Origin: Mycobacterium kansasii ATCC 12478
Lineage (GTDB): Bacteria; Actinomycetota; Actinomycetes; Mycobacteriales; Mycobacteriaceae
Length of the DNA stretch: 64,000 nt
Assembly: GCF_000157895.3 (NCBI RefSeq)
Contig: NC_022663.1
Coordinates: 2,108,001 to 2,172,000, forward strand
Direction of reading: 5' to 3'
The number at the start of each line of letters is the position of its first letter. Positions within the stretch are counted from its first letter, which is position 1. This document shows positions 20,109-31,432 of the stretch, piece by piece. Made by a program: the position numbers and the translations under genes. The notes under the pieces were generated by a model that was not told the DNA's origin, did not search any database, and worked only from the letters and a program-made list of their open reading frames with translations.

Positions 20109-21185
20109 GGATTCTCCTTGCGCATCCACTAGTGGGCCGGTGATTGTTGAACTGTCAGTGGATAATTCGGTGCTCGTCGTTGCTTGCCGTAGCATTTTCG
20201 GGTCGCGTTGCGCACCTGACATCAGAGGTGTTTGAACCCGAGGTGCGAATGCCGAGCGAAGTTTGCCGCGCCACGAGAGCCATTGTCAATATCCGACTTT
20301 GGGTAGCTGACCTAATCGCCTTCGGGTGTCCCGCCGGCACTTTCAACAAGTTGCCGAGTTCGGCGAGGCACCCGCTCGGAGGCGGGGTGACGCGTGCCGC
20401 GCGTCGCACGCAATTGCCCGGCCTCGATAATCTCGGCGGCAGAAGCAACCCTCCGCTCATTCCACGAGCCTTCTGGGGTGACACCGAGAAGTTGCCATGT
20501 CTTCGCTAAAAATGCTGACATACAACGACATTGGGTTGCGATTTTGAAGAGGGCGGGCTGAGCAGGCTTGCGAAGCTGCCGCTCGTCTACCGGGCGAGCA
20601 ACGGTGAACAACTGTCGCCTGATTCGGCGTCATTCGAATACTGTTGGAGAGCAACCGATGTGGGTGCCCCGACCCCGCAGAGAGCCAGCGGTTTCACAGG
20701 CGCTGGTCGTCGTTTCAACGGAAGCCTCGCCTACGTACGTGAACCCTTGGCCGGTCGACGTGTCGGATGTGAACGGCGGCTGAGGTGCTCGGCTGCACAG
20801 CGGGTTTCGCTACGTTACCGGTCTCGTAGCCCCGGTTGCTCAAACATCCTTTCCATGGTTGGCCAACCAGGCACGGAGCGGGCCCGGGTCGCTGATTCGT
20901 GGTGACCGTCCGGCCTTGGCGGGATACTCCTGTCGAGCCTTGGCCATGGGCCGGTTGGTCGCCGACAAAGACGCTGTGAGGCAGGGCCGTCGGGGGATTC
21001 GGTGCCGCTTGTGGTTTCGTTCGACCCGTCGTTGTGATGGAGAAGTATTGGTGTTGAAACCAAAAAGTACCCGTGTCGAGATCTGAAAGTACCCATGGTG
21101 ATACCAAAAGTATTCCTAATCAACTGATCACGCGCCGCGTTCGGCAAGTTGCTCGCCGGATGCCCGGGATCCCTGCGAGTACCGG
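20109..21185. other. 1.08-kb gene-poor intergenic region
   Basis: No complete gene is recognised between the SpmT-like gene and the fatty-acid-hydroxylase gene. Small open frames here have no conserved features. It must contain the promoter for the SpmT-like gene. Three copies of an AAAGTA(C/T)(C/T)C core at 21060-21118 look like the multiple terminal repeats of an insertion sequence, so part of the stretch may be a decayed mobile element. Confidence 0.4.
21060..21118. repeat. Three spaced AAAGTACCC-like repeats, possible IS end
   Basis: AAAAAGTACCC, GAAAGTACCC and AAAAGTATTCC occur about 20-23 bp apart. Multiple short terminal repeats with an AAAGTACCC-like core are a feature of IS21-type ends. 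No transposase or istB-like frame could be read next to it, so this is a candidate remnant only. Confidence 0.35.
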
Positions 21186-21947
21186 TCATGCCTGCGACAT
21201 GAGTGGCTGACGTGATCCGACCGGATTCTTGTACGTGCCAAACAGCCTGTCGCCGTAGGTCATCACCACGGAAAGGTTGGTGGGACGCCGCTCGGAATGA
21301 TGCAATTCATGGCCCGACGCGGCCGGTAACAACCAGCGGGGATAAAACGTGATGTCGTATCCGCTGTGCGTGATCACCATTGCGGTCGTGTTGGTGATCG
21401 CATACGCGACCACCACCAGCGGATGCGCACCAACCAGCAGCGGCGGAACGTACAGGCACAGCATCACCATCAAGCCTTCGACGGGATGCACGACGAAGTT
21501 GGTCCAGATGGTCAACGGCGACTGGACCCGGTGGTGCACGTAGTGGACCTTCTCAAACACAAAGCGGCTGCCGTGCTCTAGCCGGTGCCACCAATAGGTC
21601 AGAAATTCGCCGACCACCATGAAACCGATGAGTTGGGCCACAAAGACAGGCGGCGTCGGCGCGGCATCCGGGACCGCGGCCGTCCAGACGTGAAACGTCG
21701 CGTGCAGCACGAACAGCAAAACGGCCGCGCCGACATAGGTCGACATGATCCGAATTCCGAGCGTCGTGGCCGCTTTGGCCGAGATCCGCCGGTAGATCGC
21801 GACATCCACTATCGAAAAGCCGATGCCGGTCAGCAAGACGACCGCGACGACGACGGGCAGAAAATACAGCGGAAATTCGAAGAAGCCGACACCCAACAGG
21901 TTCAATAGCTCATCCCAGATCGGTTGGAAAGGCGATACCTGACTCAT
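21186..21947 (-). CDS. Fatty acid hydroxylase/sterol desaturase superfamily membrane protein
   Basis: 253 residues with about four membrane segments (about 22-45, 65-85, 100-122, 165-190). The diiron histidine clusters HRLEH, HYVHH and HELHH are all present in the usual order. These enzymes use oxygen to hydroxylate or desaturate an acyl, sterol or carotenoid chain at the membrane. ATG at 21947 has GGAG eight bases upstream. It starts 10 bp after the TetR stop, so the two form an operon and the regulator probably controls this enzyme. Not at this place in M. tuberculosis. Confidence 0.87.
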   Translation of the reverse strand: MSQVSPFQPIWDELLNLLGVGFFEFPLYFLPVVVAVVLLTGIGFSIVDVAIYRRISAKAATTLGIRIMSTYVGAAVLLFVLHATFHVWTAAVPDAAPTPPVFVAQLIGFMVVGEFLTYWWHRLEHGSRFVFEKVHYVHHRVQSPLTIWTNFVVHPVEGLMVMLCLYVPPLLVGAHPLVVVAYAITNTTAMVITHSGYDITFYPRWLLPAASGHELHHSERRPTNLSVVMTYGDRLFGTYKNPVGSRQPLMSQA

Positions 21948-21957
21948 GGGTCCGCTC

Positions 21958-22527
21958 CTAGTTGTGGTGAGTAGTACCGGTAAGTAAGCGCTGTGCCGCC
22001 GTCCGCAGCTCTTCGATGCACTGCTCGACGCTGATATCGCCGACACCCAGCAATGCCAGGTCGGCGAAAAAGACCCGCCCAAGCAACGTCATCGACGGGT
22101 CAAGGGTGGCCGGCATGTTGTCGACGGCACCGGCCAACAACGCGCGGAACATCTCACGCACACCCCGGCGAAACTCGTCGGCGACCGGGCCCTGCGCCAG
22201 CACCGACGCCATGGTGGCCCGAACCATCGACAAATCCGACGCTGCCTCGTGCACCACCTGTTCGATCGCGACGTCGATGGCGCCAACCGTCTCCCCGGCT
22301 GCCTCGATGACCTGCGGCAAGCGCGCCGCAACGTCATGACCCCAGGCCAGCGCGGCCTCGCAGACGACATGTTCCTTGGACGCGAAGTAGCGGTACGTCG
22401 TCGCCCTCGATACCCCTGCTGTCGTGGCGATCAACTCCATGCCCACGGCCTCATGACCGTGCTCGCGGATCAGCTGTCGCGCTGCCTGAAGCAGCCGGGT
22501 ACGTACTTCCAGCTGACGCGCGTCCAT
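21958..22527 (-). CDS. TetR-family transcriptional regulator
   Basis: 189 residues from ATG at 22527. The N-terminal helix-turn-helix is clear (IATTAGVSRATTYRYFASKE, about residues 34-53); the rest is the ligand-binding helical domain. The frame is open to 22626, but the shorter start places the HTH at the normal distance and leaves the inverted repeat at 22585-22612 upstream as a possible operator. It likely represses itself and the downstream hydroxylase. Confidence 0.82.
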   Translation of the reverse strand: MDARQLEVRTRLLQAARQLIREHGHEAVGMELIATTAGVSRATTYRYFASKEHVVCEAALAWGHDVAARLPQVIEAAGETVGAIDVAIEQVVHEAASDLSMVRATMASVLAQGPVADEFRRGVREMFRALLAGAVDNMPATLDPSMTLLGRVFFADLALLGVGDISVEQCIEELRTAAQRLLTGTTHHN

Positions 22528-22584
22528 CGTGCGATGGATGGTCAATCGGGCAGCGCACACGCGGGCATCCTCGTCGGCTAATAC

Positions 22585-22612
22585 TGAGACATATGGTGAA
22601 ACAGTTGTATCA
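22585..22612. promoter_or_regulatory. Inverted repeat TGAgACA-N14-TGTaTCA, possible TetR operator
   Basis: Half sites TGAGACA and TGTATCA are inverted with one mismatch, 14 bp apart, just upstream of the chosen TetR start. The surrounding sequence is AT-richer than the average here, as expected of a promoter. Confidence 0.35.
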
Positions 22613-22824
22613 ACAGCAGTCGACACATCTATATCAGTTCGCTACGTCACATCGCAAGAGGTGGCCCGACCCGCGGCGCGCCCGGCGGCCGCACGGCTGT
22701 GCCGAGGCTTGCGACAGTAAGCGCCGCTGCCGTCGCCGACTGCGCGATGAAAATCGCCGCCACGTTCGGTCAGTACCTGTGAGCCCCGCGCGGGCGATAC
22801 CAACTATCCAAAGGAGCGAGCAAC

Positions 22825-23283
22825 GTGGCAATCACCGTGGAACCCGCATTGTCCCCCCACCTCGTCGTCGACGACGCCGCGGCGGCGATCGACTTCTATG
22901 TCAAGGCCTTCGACGCCGTTGAGCTGGGACGCATACCAGGGCCCGACGGCAAACTCATCCACGCCGCCCTGCGCATCAACGGCTTCCTGGTGATGCTCAA
23001 CGACGACTTCCCGGAAACCTGCGGCGGCAAGTCCACGACACCGAGGTCACTGGGCGGCACCCCGGTCACCATCCACCTGACCGTCACCGATGTCGATACC
23101 AAGTTCCAGCGGGCAGTAGACGCCGGTGCCACCGTGGTAATCCCGTTGGCAGACCAGTTTTGGGGCGACCGATACGGAGTAGTCGCCGACCCGTTCGGCC
23201 ACCACTGGTCACTGGGGCAACCCGTACGGGAGCTCAGCATGGACGAGATTCAAGAGGCCATGTCCGCGCAGGCAACCGGCTAG
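22825..23283 (+). CDS. Glyoxalase/bleomycin-resistance-fold (VOC) protein (Rv0887c-like)
   Basis: 152 residues, same length as I recall for Rv0887c. GTG at 22825 follows AAGGAG by nine bases. Two beta-alpha-beta-beta-beta modules are visible: LSPHLVVDDAAAAIDFYVKAF and TIHLTVTDVDTKFQRAVDAG, ending with VVADPFGHHWSLG. This PhnB-like pattern binds a small ligand or metal; the reaction is unknown. It is convergent with fprB, one base between stops. Confidence 0.88.
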   Translation: MAITVEPALSPHLVVDDAAAAIDFYVKAFDAVELGRIPGPDGKLIHAALRINGFLVMLNDDFPETCGGKSTTPRSLGGTPVTIHLTVTDVDTKFQRAVDAGATVVIPLADQFWGDRYGVVADPFGHHWSLGQPVRELSMDEIQEAMSAQATG

Positions 23284-23284
23284 T

Positions 23285-24979
23285 TCAGGCCAGCTTGCGC
23301 AGCCGCGTCAGCAGGCGCCGTCGCAACGGCGGCGCCTGCTGGGCGACGGTCGCCGCCGCGAGCATGTCGCCGACGTCGGTGAACTTGTTGCGCGGCCGGC
23401 CGTCGCGGCTACCGCGGGCGACCTCGGCGGCATCGATGGCACGCCAGCCCCCGGCGTCGATGACGTCGGGCTGACGCGCGGCCACCAGCTGGTCCAGCGC
23501 CGACAGCCTGCCCGCAGGATCGGTGAGCTTGCCCGCATTGAAATCGGCCACGAGCGCCTGAACGGTTTGCCAAGAGCAGGATTTGTTGGTGCCGATGAAG
23601 CCCGTCGGCCCGCGCTTGATCCAGCCCGCGACATAGGCACCCGGCACCGGCTGCCCGGTACCCGGATTGACCACCCGCCCACCGTCGTTGGGCACGACGG
23701 CCGTTGCCTCGTCGAACGGCAGATCGCCAATCCGCTTGCCGCGGTAGCCGATTGACGTCAGCACCAGGCCGGCGTCAAGTCGGTGCACCTCATCGGTCCC
23801 GGTGACGGCGAACTCGATGCCGGTGGCCCGTTGAGGTCCCAGGACGCGCCGGGGCGTGAGCCGATAGGCCAGCCGGATTCGTGGGCGCGACGCCGGGACC
23901 GACCCGTCGCCCAGGGTGCTCAGGATCTGCAGCTTGGCTTTCGTCAAGGGTGCCGAGGCGGTTGCCAAGTCCTCGAGGACCCGCTTGTGGTCGTCGCGGT
24001 CGAGCACCACGTCGGATGCAGCGGTAAGCCCGACCAACTCCGGCAGGGTGAACGCCGAGTGAGCGGGTCCGCGGCGGGCAGCGATCACCACCTCACGGAC
24101 CGCCGAGCCGCGGAACGCCTGCAGCGCATGATCGGCGATGTCGGTTCGGGCCAGGTCCCCGGGGTCGGCGGTGAGCACCCGCGCCAGGTCGAGAGCGACA
24201 TTGCCGTTGCCGATGATCACCACCCGTTCGTGGCCGAGATCGACTGGGAAATCGACGAACTCGGGGTGACCGTTGATCCACGCGACCAACTCCGTCGCGG
24301 TACCGGTGCCGGCTAGCCCCATCCCGTCGATGTTGAGGCGACGGTCGTCGGGCGCGCCGACTGCATACACCACGGCGTGGTGGTGGGCCAACAGATCGGC
24401 GTGTGTGAGGTGCTTGCCAATCTCGACATTCAGATAGAAGCGGAACCGATCGTGGCTGGCGACCCGGTCGAATAGGGCCGTAACCCTCTTGGTGTTCGGG
24501 TGATCCGGTGCCACCCCGGCGCGCACCAGACCGTAGGGCGTGGGCAGCATCTCGAAGACATTGACGTGCACGCCCGGTTGGACCAGCAGCTCGTCGGCGG
24601 CGTACATCGCCGCGGGCCCGGATCCGACAATGGCAACGGTCAGCGGATGACGGCGCGCACGCACCGCGGCGGCCGGGATCACCGGGGCCAGTTTCGACGT
24701 CGGCGGCAGCTTCGCGTCGGCCGGCCGCTTCGGATAATACGAGGCGTTGATCTCGACGAACGGCAGTTGCCGCGATTCCAGCCTGCTGTCTGGCGCGATG
24801 GCGCCGACCGGGCAGGCGCTCACGCAGGCGCCACAGTCGACGCACGCCACCGGATCGATATACAGCATCTCCGACGTCGCAAAGCCCGGCTCGTCCGGTG
24901 AGGGGTGGATGCAATTGACCGGGCACGCAAAGACGCATGACGCGTCATTGCAGCATGACTGGGTAATAACGTGCGGCAT
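23285..24979 (-). CDS. fprB: Ferredoxin-fused ferredoxin-NADP+ reductase FprB
   Basis: 564 residues. The N-terminal about 60 residues are a 7Fe-type ferredoxin with CCNDASCVFACPVNC and CVDCGACVSACPVGA. An adrenodoxin-reductase-like module follows: FAD motif VGSGPAAMYAADELL (about 115), NADP motif IGNGNVALDLARVL, and the C-terminal AGWIKRGPTGFIGTNK. It moves electrons between NADPH and its ferredoxin or a partner P450/oxygenase. ATG at 24979. It starts 6 bp after the diiron oxygenase stop, so it may supply that enzyme with electrons. Confidence 0.94.
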   Translation of the reverse strand: MPHVITQSCCNDASCVFACPVNCIHPSPDEPGFATSEMLYIDPVACVDCGACVSACPVGAIAPDSRLESRQLPFVEINASYYPKRPADAKLPPTSKLAPVIPAAAVRARRHPLTVAIVGSGPAAMYAADELLVQPGVHVNVFEMLPTPYGLVRAGVAPDHPNTKRVTALFDRVASHDRFRFYLNVEIGKHLTHADLLAHHHAVVYAVGAPDDRRLNIDGMGLAGTGTATELVAWINGHPEFVDFPVDLGHERVVIIGNGNVALDLARVLTADPGDLARTDIADHALQAFRGSAVREVVIAARRGPAHSAFTLPELVGLTAASDVVLDRDDHKRVLEDLATASAPLTKAKLQILSTLGDGSVPASRPRIRLAYRLTPRRVLGPQRATGIEFAVTGTDEVHRLDAGLVLTSIGYRGKRIGDLPFDEATAVVPNDGGRVVNPGTGQPVPGAYVAGWIKRGPTGFIGTNKSCSWQTVQALVADFNAGKLTDPAGRLSALDQLVAARQPDVIDAGGWRAIDAAEVARGSRDGRPRNKFTDVGDMLAAATVAQQAPPLRRRLLTRLRKLA

Positions 24980-24985
24980 AAAGGC

Positions 24986-27360
<2,375 letters not shown>

Positions 27361-27374
27361 CCTGCTCGTTATCC

Positions 27375-27412
27375 ACCCGCAACCGTCCCGCGTGTCAGCG
27401 CGGGTTGCGGGG
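27375..27412 (+). terminator. Imperfect GC-rich hairpin after serC
   Basis: CCCGCAAC at 27376 pairs with GTTGCGGG ending at 27411, with inner CCGCG/CGCGG pairing and a small bulge. It lies 15 bp after the serC stop with no U-run, the common mycobacterial form. Confidence 0.5.
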
Positions 27413-27480
27413 GTGGCTGCATTAAAGTGCGCACGTAACAGGTCCGGTGCTCAGAGGCACGGAGCCTGCGAGGAGAAGCC

Positions 27481-28230
27481 ATGCGGGAACTCAAACTGGT
27501 TGGACTGGATGCCGACGGCAAATACCTCATCTGCGAGGGCGCCAAACCGGCCGAAACATTCAAGCTGCCGGCCGACGACCGATTGCGGGCGGTCCTGAGC
27601 GGCAATACGACGCACCCGGTTCAACCGCACCTGGACATGGAAATAACGAATATGTTGAGTCCCAAGGAAATTCAGGCCAGGATCCGCGCCGGGGCATCGG
27701 TGGAGCAGGTGGCCGCGGCGTCGGGCTCCGATCTGGCGCGCATTCAGCGATTCGCCCACCCGGTGTTGCTGGAACGGTCGCGTGCCGCCGAGCTGGCAAC
27801 GGCCGCGCACCCGATGCTGTCGGACGGCCCCGCGGTGCTGACGCTGCTCGAAACCATCACCGCCGCGCTGCTGACGCGTGGCCTCAACCCGGAGAAACTC
27901 AGCTGGGACGCGTGGCGCAACGAAGACGGCCGCTGGACCGTGCAGCTTGCATGGCAGGCCGGCCACTCCGATAACCTCGCGCACTTCCGCTTCACACCGG
28001 GCGCGCATGGCGGCACCGTCACCGCGATCGACGACGCGGCCAGTGAGCTGATCGACCCGGACTTCAAACCTCGGCAGCTGGCTCCGGTGGCCCACCTCGC
28101 CTTCGACGAACCCGCGAAGCCGGCACCCGCCCCGGCGGCGGAACCACCAGCCAGCCATCGACGGGGCAAGCCGGCCATCCCGGCCTGGGAGGACGTCCTG
28201 CTCGGCGTGCGCTCCGGCGGGCAGCGCTGA
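27481..28230 (+). CDS. sepH: SepH cell-division regulator (DUF3071)
   Basis: 249 residues. The N-terminal DUF3071 domain starts MRELKLVGLDADGKYLIC, followed by a helix-turn-helix-like segment (LSPKEIQARIRAGASVEQVAAASG) and a Pro/Ala linker to a short conserved tail, GKPAIPAWEDVLLGVRSG. In Streptomyces and mycobacteria SepH binds FtsZ and promotes filament bundling during septation. ATG at 27481 with GAGGAG eight bases upstream. It matches Rv0883c. It is convergent with the DUF2537 gene (1-bp gap). Confidence 0.9.
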   Translation: MRELKLVGLDADGKYLICEGAKPAETFKLPADDRLRAVLSGNTTHPVQPHLDMEITNMLSPKEIQARIRAGASVEQVAAASGSDLARIQRFAHPVLLERSRAAELATAAHPMLSDGPAVLTLLETITAALLTRGLNPEKLSWDAWRNEDGRWTVQLAWQAGHSDNLAHFRFTPGAHGGTVTAIDDAASELIDPDFKPRQLAPVAHLAFDEPAKPAPAPAAEPPASHRRGKPAIPAWEDVLLGVRSGGQR

Positions 28231-28231
28231 G

Positions 28232-28528
28232 CTAAGCACGCCCCAACCCGGTCATCGCGAGCAGCGTCAACCACGCCACCGCTACCCCTACTCCTGCACC
28301 CAGGACAAACCAGCGCAGCACCGGAGTGCGCCGCCAGCCCCAGAGGGTCGGCGCCAGCCCGCCGACCGCCACGATGTTGAGCCCGACCGCCAGCAATGCG
28401 TGCACTCGGATCAGTCCCAGGCTGAGCACCACCATCCCGACCCCGGTCGCGGCGGCGACAAAACCGGCTACCACCAAACCCGTTGCCCACGGGACAGATT
28501 CGTCGCGATCTTCGAGCTCTCGGCTCAC
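28232..28528 (-). CDS. DUF2537 small membrane protein (Rv0882-like)
   Basis: 98 residues with three or four short hydrophobic segments covering most of the length. GTG at 28528 overlaps the methyltransferase stop by 4 bp. Last gene of a three-gene coupled operon. No function known. Confidence 0.83.
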   Translation of the reverse strand: MSRELEDRDESVPWATGLVVAGFVAAATGVGMVVLSLGLIRVHALLAVGLNIVAVGGLAPTLWGWRRTPVLRWFVLGAGVGVAVAWLTLLAMTGLGRA

Positions 28529-29352
28529 GGGCAGAGCCTAGCCCGCTCGTAGAACGCCAACGCCGCCGCCGTCGCCACGTTGAGGGAGTCGGTGCCCCGC
28601 GACATCGGGATCCGCACCCGCAGATCGCTGATCCGCAGCGCGGCGGCGGTCAGTCCCGGCCCCTCGGCGCCCACCAGCAACGCAATCGGTTGCTCACGTA
28701 CCGCGTCCATGGCCTCGCCCAGTTCGCGGGCATCGCCGTGCGGGGTCATCGCCAACAGTCGAAAGCCCAGTTGCTGCAACATCAACAAGTCTGCGGGCCA
28801 GTCGGCTGCTCGGGCGTAGGGCACCAGCAAAGCGTGCCCCATCGACACCCGGACCGCACGACGGTACAGCGGGTCGGCGCAACCGCTGCCGAAGACCACC
28901 GCGTCCACGCCCAGCCCCGCCGCGTTGCGAAAGATCGAGCCCAGGTTCTCGTGATCGTTGACCCCCTCGAGCACGACGACGGTGCGAGCACCGTCGACCA
29001 CTTGGGCCACTGTGAGCTCCGGTAACCGGCTTGCCGAGGCCAGCACCCCCCGGTTGAGGTGAAATCCGACGGCCCGCGCCATGACTTCCGCGGAGGCTCG
29101 ATAGTAGGGGGCCGTGCTGCCGGTCAAGTCATCTCTGAGCTCGGCCAGCCTGCGGTCGGTGCCGAGCATTGCTCGCGGGGTAAAGCGCGAAGCCAGCATG
29201 CGCTGCACGACCAGCACACCCTCGGCGATCACCAGGCCCTTCCCGGACGGCAGGTCGGGCCTGCGGTCGACGCTGTTCAGGTCGCGGAAATCGTCGAGGC
29301 GCGGATCGTCGGGATCGCTGATGTCTTGAACGTCGACGTCGAAACCGGTCAC
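28525..29352 (-). CDS. SpoU/TrmH-family RNA 2'-O-methyltransferase (Rv0881-like)
   Basis: 275 residues. An N-terminal substrate-binding region is followed by the knotted SPOUT domain with its three motifs: [21 protein letters not shown] (motif 1 Asn-Arg), [11 protein letters not shown] (motif 2) and [22 protein letters not shown] (motif 3). It should methylate a ribose in rRNA or tRNA using SAM. Starts GTG 29352, overlapping the MarR gene by 4 bp. The match in the text to motif 1 is strong; the target site is unknown. Confidence 0.9.
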   Translation of the reverse strand: MTGFDVDVQDISDPDDPRLDDFRDLNSVDRRPDLPSGKGLVIAEGVLVVQRMLASRFTPRAMLGTDRRLAELRDDLTGSTAPYYRASAEVMARAVGFHLNRGVLASASRLPELTVAQVVDGARTVVVLEGVNDHENLGSIFRNAAGLGVDAVVFGSGCADPLYRRAVRVSMGHALLVPYARAADWPADLLMLQQLGFRLLAMTPHGDARELGEAMDAVREQPIALLVGAEGPGLTAAALRISDLRVRIPMSRGTDSLNVATAAALAFYERARLCP

Positions 29353-29780
29353 GGGCTTTCGTCGACCAGTGCCATCATGATGTCGGCGGCGTGGCGCAGG
29401 GTGTCACGTTTGCCGCTGTCGAGCGTCGCAAGCCGTTCGGCCAGCCACTCCTGACGGGCTCGCCGTGCAGCCCTGACCAAGTCCGCGCCGGCTTGGGATA
29501 CCGACACCAGCACCTGACGGCCGTCGACGGGATGCGGGGCGCGGTCCACCAGGCCCACGTCGGCCAGGGAGGCGATCACCCGGGTCATCGACGGTGGGCG
29601 GACCCGCTCCCGGATCGCCAGAGCGCCGGGCGTCATCGCGCCCTCGTTGGCCAGGGTTGTCAATGCCGACAGCTGCGATAAGGACACCGGAGATGACGGA
29701 TTCCGGAATCGAAGTTGGCGCGCCAGACGCATGACCGCCAGCGACAAGTCGCTCGCCAGCTGCGCATCGCTGTCAGGCAC
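29349..29780 (-). CDS. MarR-family transcriptional regulator (Rv0880-like)
   Basis: 143 residues from GTG at 29780. The winged helix includes [35 protein letters not shown] and the wing [13 protein letters not shown]. First gene of the coupled operon with the SPOUT methyltransferase and DUF2537 protein. Rv0880 is reported as a pH-responsive MarR regulator; whether the target genes are the same here is not visible. Confidence 0.9.
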   Translation of the reverse strand: MPDSDAQLASDLSLAVMRLARQLRFRNPSSPVSLSQLSALTTLANEGAMTPGALAIRERVRPPSMTRVIASLADVGLVDRAPHPVDGRQVLVSVSQAGADLVRAARRARQEWLAERLATLDSGKRDTLRHAADIMMALVDESP

Positions 29781-30662
29781 AGCGCGAGGTTACAACGGAA
29801 CCCCAATGCTCGCGATCAGAACGACGGCAAACGATTACGCCCCCACCTTGAGTCCGCACCCCGTCGCCACACTCCCCCGGCATGCTGAAACCGTTGCGCC
29901 GCTCTGTCCAGCAGCGTCACATCCATACCAGCTGTCACATCGGTCGCTGCACGGGTAGACACCCGAGAGGCCCAGGACGCTATTAGGACCCTGTGTCGAC
30001 TCGCCCACCGCATGCGTCATCTCGTTCGGTGATCTGTTGGGCGATGAAAAGCCGTCCCGAGGCCACACGGCTGCCGGTCACCGATGTCTGCACCCGCAGC
30101 TTGGGCTGCGCGCACACCTTGGCGTCGGTTTTCGGCCACGCCAATGCTCGCGGCTTTGCTCAAACCTCTTGTGATGGCGGGTGTTCGGGGGCGGACAGCA
30201 GAAGAATCGCGTGCTCACCGGGCCGACGGTCATGCCCGCCATACGGAGTGTGCAGTGACGGCTTTGATCGTGCGCGTAGGGCGGGAAGATCCGCGGCGGC
30301 CCGCCCTGACGGCACGCTCGGCGCCCTGAAGGCACGCTCGGCACCATCGCTGCACACTCGACGCCCGCGGCGCCAGCGCAAACCGACACCCTGAGCGACA
30401 TGACCGCCTCCGATGAGCCCGCGCGCCCCTGATGACGGGTTGCGGACGTGATGGGGCCGCCGAATCACCCCGTAAGCGTCAACCACGACCCGAGCGCACC
30501 CCGACACGCACCCAGCCGCACCAGGCCACGATTTACATCTCCCCACCTCGGGGTGCAGCCCCTTCAGCGCTCCTAGTGACACCCCTCGGCGCCGGGCACC
30601 CCCAGGCGCTCCCGTTCCGCCCGTACAGCGCCCGGCATCGCGGCGAGCTATGTTGAAACCCG
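29781..30662. other. 0.88-kb intergenic region with 20-bp-period repeats
   Basis: No credible gene is seen. The main structure is a copy of the gltA2-upstream repeat in plus orientation at 30246-30274 and three 20-bp units in inverted orientation at 30311-30370. The left part should contain the MarR operon promoter and the right part the promoter of the DUF2530 gene. Confidence 0.45.
30246..30370. repeat. Second locus of the 20-bp repeat family, in inverted arrangement
   Basis: Twenty-nine bases at 30246-30274 differ at about four positions from two joined units of the gltA2-side repeat (GAGTGTGCAGTxACGGC core). At 30311-30370 three 20-bp units run GGCACGCTCGGCGCCCTGAA, GGCACGCTCGGCACCATCGC and TGCACACTCGACGCCCGCGG, the reverse complement of the same core. 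Confidence 0.7.
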
Positions 30663-30938
30663 ATGAGCGACGAACCCGACCACAATCTCGAGCCGCCACC
30701 TTTACCGGCAGCGCTACTGGAAGTGTGGCCGGTCATCGCGGTCGGCGCACTCGGCTGGGTGGCTGCCGCGGTGGCCGCGTTCGCCGTACCCAGTCTTCAG
30801 ACATGGCGTCCGGTGACAGTGGCCGGCCTCGCGGTGGGGTTGCTCGGCACGGGCATCTTCGTCTGGCAACTTGCTGCCGCCCGCCGCGGTGCTCGCGGCG
30901 CTCAAGCCGGACTCGAGACGTATCTGGACCAACAATAA
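30663..30938 (+). CDS. DUF2530 small membrane protein (Rv0879c-like)
   Basis: 91 residues, two membrane helices (about 22-44 and 52-73), a Pro-rich N terminus and a basic C-terminal tail (AAARRGARGAQ). Same length and place as Rv0879c. Function unknown. Confidence 0.83.
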   Translation: MSDEPDHNLEPPPLPAALLEVWPVIAVGALGWVAAAVAAFAVPSLQTWRPVTVAGLAVGLLGTGIFVWQLAAARRGARGAQAGLETYLDQQ

Positions 30939-30976
30939 GACCAAAATAGTGGCGCAAAACACATCTGGGAGGACAA

Positions 30977-31432
30977 ATGGTAGCTCCGCTGCTACAGGCA
31001 CAGGTTGACATCGATGCGCCGCCCTCGAAAGTCTGGGCGCTGATATCCGATTTGCGGCGAATGCCGCAATGGAGCCCGCAGTGTCGCTGGACGCACCAAT
31101 TCGGTCCGCTGCGCCGTGGAGCCCGCACCCTTAACCTCAACCGCCGCAACCGGTTGTTCTGGCCGACAACCTGCACTGTCGTCGAGGTCATCCCGGAGCA
31201 GAAGCTGGCGTTCCGGGTCGACACCAACCGCAGCATCTGGAGCTACGAGCTGGAGCCGAACGGCGAGGGCACCCGGGTCACCGAGAGCCGCCACGCCGAA
31301 AACGGGGTCAGCGCGTTTTCCAACTTGTCGGTCAACGCCCTCTTGGGTGGCACCACGAACTTCGAACGCGAATTGGTCGACGGCATGAACACCTCGCTGG
31401 CGAAGATCAAGGCGGCCGCCGAAAAAGGCTAA
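30977..31432 (+). CDS. SRPBCC-family (polyketide cyclase/START-like) protein
   Basis: 151 residues, ATG at 30977 behind GGGAGGA. The opening VDIDAPPSKVWALISDLRRMPQW is the classic SRPBCC strand-helix, and the long C-terminal helix (FERELVDGMNTSLAKIKAAAE) closes the hydrophobic cavity. These proteins bind lipids or aromatic intermediates. It starts 38 bp after the DUF2530 gene and its stop overlaps the convergent DUF3027 stop by 4 bp. In M. tuberculosis this interval holds PPE13, which is absent here. Confidence 0.87.
   Translation: MVAPLLQAQVDIDAPPSKVWALISDLRRMPQWSPQCRWTHQFGPLRRGARTLNLNRRNRLFWPTTCTVVEVIPEQKLAFRVDTNRSIWSYELEPNGEGTRVTESRHAENGVSAFSNLSVNALLGGTTNFERELVDGMNTSLAKIKAAAEKG

Noticed and set aside
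29781..30662. Small proteins in the MarR-DUF2530 interval
   Set aside because: Frames such as 30160-30699 cover the repeat region, lack ribosome sites and show Arg/Gly-rich shadow composition.
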